Positions 21,947 through 22,631 of a DNA stretch of 22,631 nucleotides are shown in pieces. The position numbers and the translations under genes were made by a program. The notes beneath the pieces are model-generated. The model was not told the DNA's origin and ran no database searches. It was given only the letters and a program-made list of their open reading frames with translations. Position 1 is the first letter of the stretch, and every line of letters starts with the position of its first letter. The stretch comes from Burkholderiales bacterium (GTDB lineage Bacteria > Pseudomonadota > Gammaproteobacteria > Burkholderiales > Burkholderiaceae_C): the NCBI GenBank assembly GCA_025352345.1, contig JANXTP010000395.1:1-22631 (forward strand). The letters are read 5' to 3'.

Positions 21947-22206
21947 CAGCGCACGAGCTTTCGGGCTTCAACCTTGGCCAGGGCTTCCTTGCGGATGGCG
22001 GTCCAGTCGGCCGACGTCAGCTCGCTTTCGGCCCCACTCAGGCCTTCCAGGAGCTTGGCTTCGAGCTGTTCTTCGGCCTTGCGCCTCTCGTCAGCGCGGA
22101 TGAGCTCGCGCACGTACTCGCTGACGCTGCTGTAGCGCCCGGTCGAAATCTGGCCGTCGACGAACTGCTTGAGAGGTTCAGGCAATGAAATGTTCATGCT
22201 CTGCAT
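21946..22206 (-). CDS. parD: ParD-type antitoxin
   Basis: 86 residues from ATG at 22206, chosen because AAGGAG lies 6 nt upstream. A start 13 codons earlier would run through the operator region. The N-terminal ribbon-helix-helix is clear: MNISLPEPLKQFVDGQIS, then GRYSSVSEYVRELIRADERR. The C-terminal half (LEGLSGAESELTSADWTAIR) is the flexible toxin-binding tail. ParD proteins bind their own promoter as dimers and neutralise the toxin encoded immediately downstream. A matching palindrome lies 42 bp upstream of the start. Confidence 0.93.
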   Translation of the reverse strand: MQSMNISLPEPLKQFVDGQISTGRYSSVSEYVRELIRADERRKAEEQLEAKLLEGLSGAESELTSADWTAIRKEALAKVEARKLVR

Positions 22207-22230
22207 AGGTCGCTCCTTGACTTCTGACAG

Positions 22231-22266
22231 TGCCATTATTGACATGGAATGGCAACGGTTGCCATT
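22231..22266 (-). promoter_or_regulatory. Operator/promoter region of the parDE pair
   Basis: AATGGCAAC-G-GTTGCCATT (22248-22266) is a perfect 19-bp palindrome. A third half-site, TGCCAT, lies at 22231-22236. The block ends 25 bp before the antitoxin start codon. On the minus strand AATAAT (about 22240-22235) could serve as a -10 element, but the -35 is weak. Autoregulation by ParD through these half-sites is the expected arrangement and is inferred. Confidence 0.65.
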
Positions 22267-22539
22267 TAGCGCGCTTGGCCGTGGTTTTAAGCGCTTGGGC
22301 TACCGATCAATGCCATGAAAATATTGTCGTCAGTCTCCTGGCCTCGTCAGAGGCCGAGAATTCTGGCGAGCTCGGCCTGCCGCGTGCTTTTGGTAGCCTG
22401 GCGTTGGCTGGCAGGCAGCTTCCAGCGGGGCAATCGAGGTCGACCGCTTTTTTATATGTGAGCGGCCGGCACCGTGCTGGCAGATGAGTCGCCACCGCCG
22501 ACGGTCCGTCCACGAACTCGACGCCTGCAGTCATGCAGA
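22267..22539. other. Gap between the 3' end of the last gene and the parDE operator
   Basis: No convincing gene. A minus-strand frame at 22307-22534 lacks a ribosome binding site and recognisable sequence. A perfect 6-bp hairpin GGCCTC-GTCA-GAGGCC lies at 22340-22355. A run of six T lies at 22450-22455 on the plus strand without a good stem before it. I see nothing else. Confidence 0.5.
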
Positions 22540-22631
22540 TCAGCCCTTGAGTCTTTCGTTCTGCGGGAACATGGCCCGCCGCGCCTCGTCGTCCATGTCG
22601 GTCTTGAAGGCATAGCGGTCCTTCAACGCGA
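22540..22631 (-). CDS. C-terminal end of an unrecognised protein, partial
   Basis: An open frame enters from the right edge and ends at TGA 22542-22540, giving 29 visible residues. They read ALKDRYAFKTDMDDEARRAM, then FPQNERLKG. The composition is charged, protein-like and unlike the GC shadows. The stop is followed by non-coding sequence. I do not recognise the family from this fragment. It is in the same orientation as parDE but separated by about 330 bp and the operator, so it is probably a separate unit. Confidence 0.5.
   Translation of the reverse strand, partial: ALKDRYAFKTDMDDEARRAMFPQNERLKG

Noticed and set aside
22307..22534. Minus-strand frame of 75 codons following the partial gene
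   Set aside because: It has no ribosome binding site and no recognisable sequence, and it ends near nothing that suggests an operon.

Overview
The window looks like chromosomal DNA of a high-GC betaproteobacterium, probably a Burkholderiales relative of Rubrivivax, Leptothrix or Methylibium. The basis is GC-rich third positions, PEP-CTERM-type C-termini of the VPVPAAAWLFGSGL kind, an EpsA-like LuxR regulator and a GspDEFG/PilMNOP-type secretion locus. The assignment to a group is inference from gene content. Every gene I can support lies on the minus strand, so transcription runs from right to left. The long plus-strand reading frames are GC-rich antisense shadows.

Layout in transcription order. 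(1) 22631-21626: the 3' end of an unrecognised gene, then a ParD/ParE-type toxin-antitoxin pair with a palindromic operator. (2) 21625-20866: about 760 bp without a gene. It holds a cluster of CAGGGAA repeats, a leftward intrinsic terminator and a tandem repeat next to the following gene. (3) 20865-10817: a WcaI-like glycosyltransferase, then a tightly packed, mostly overlapping cluster gspG-gspF-gspE-pilM-pilN-pilO-pilP-gspD and two further pseudopilins. This is a complete-looking inner-membrane platform, ATPase, secretin and pseudopilus set, but it contains no prepilin peptidase and no GspH/I/J/K. It seems to match what I remember as the SEED 'predicted secretion system X'. (4) 10672-9413: an EpsA-like LuxR regulator, a strongly structured intergenic region and a small ribbon-helix-helix protein. 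(5) 9330-3348: two small PEP-CTERM-like secreted proteins, a third unusual pseudopilin (probable CTG start), a two-partner-secretion outer-membrane transporter (TpsB/FhaC family) and a TPR-GT41 (O-GlcNAc-transferase-like) glycosyltransferase. (6) 2997-1: another PEP-CTERM protein, a large secreted protein of uncertain family, and the first 117 codons of a filamentous-haemagglutinin-type TpsA exoprotein that runs off the left edge.

How they may work together. The locus combines a T2SS/type IV pilus-like envelope machine, exosortase-type sorting substrates with their usual regulator, and a two-partner secretion pair with a cytoplasmic protein O/N-glycosyltransferase beside the transporter. The TpsA-TpsB-GT41 set recalls the HMW1A-HMW1B-HMW1C adhesin system of Haemophilus. 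A pseudopilin sits inside the transcription unit of the PEP-CTERM and tpsB genes. That placement ties the pilus-like machine physically to the surface-protein cargo. The main inference is a surface-display island in which secreted proteins may be glycosylated and exported. The exosortase and prepilin peptidase must be encoded elsewhere.
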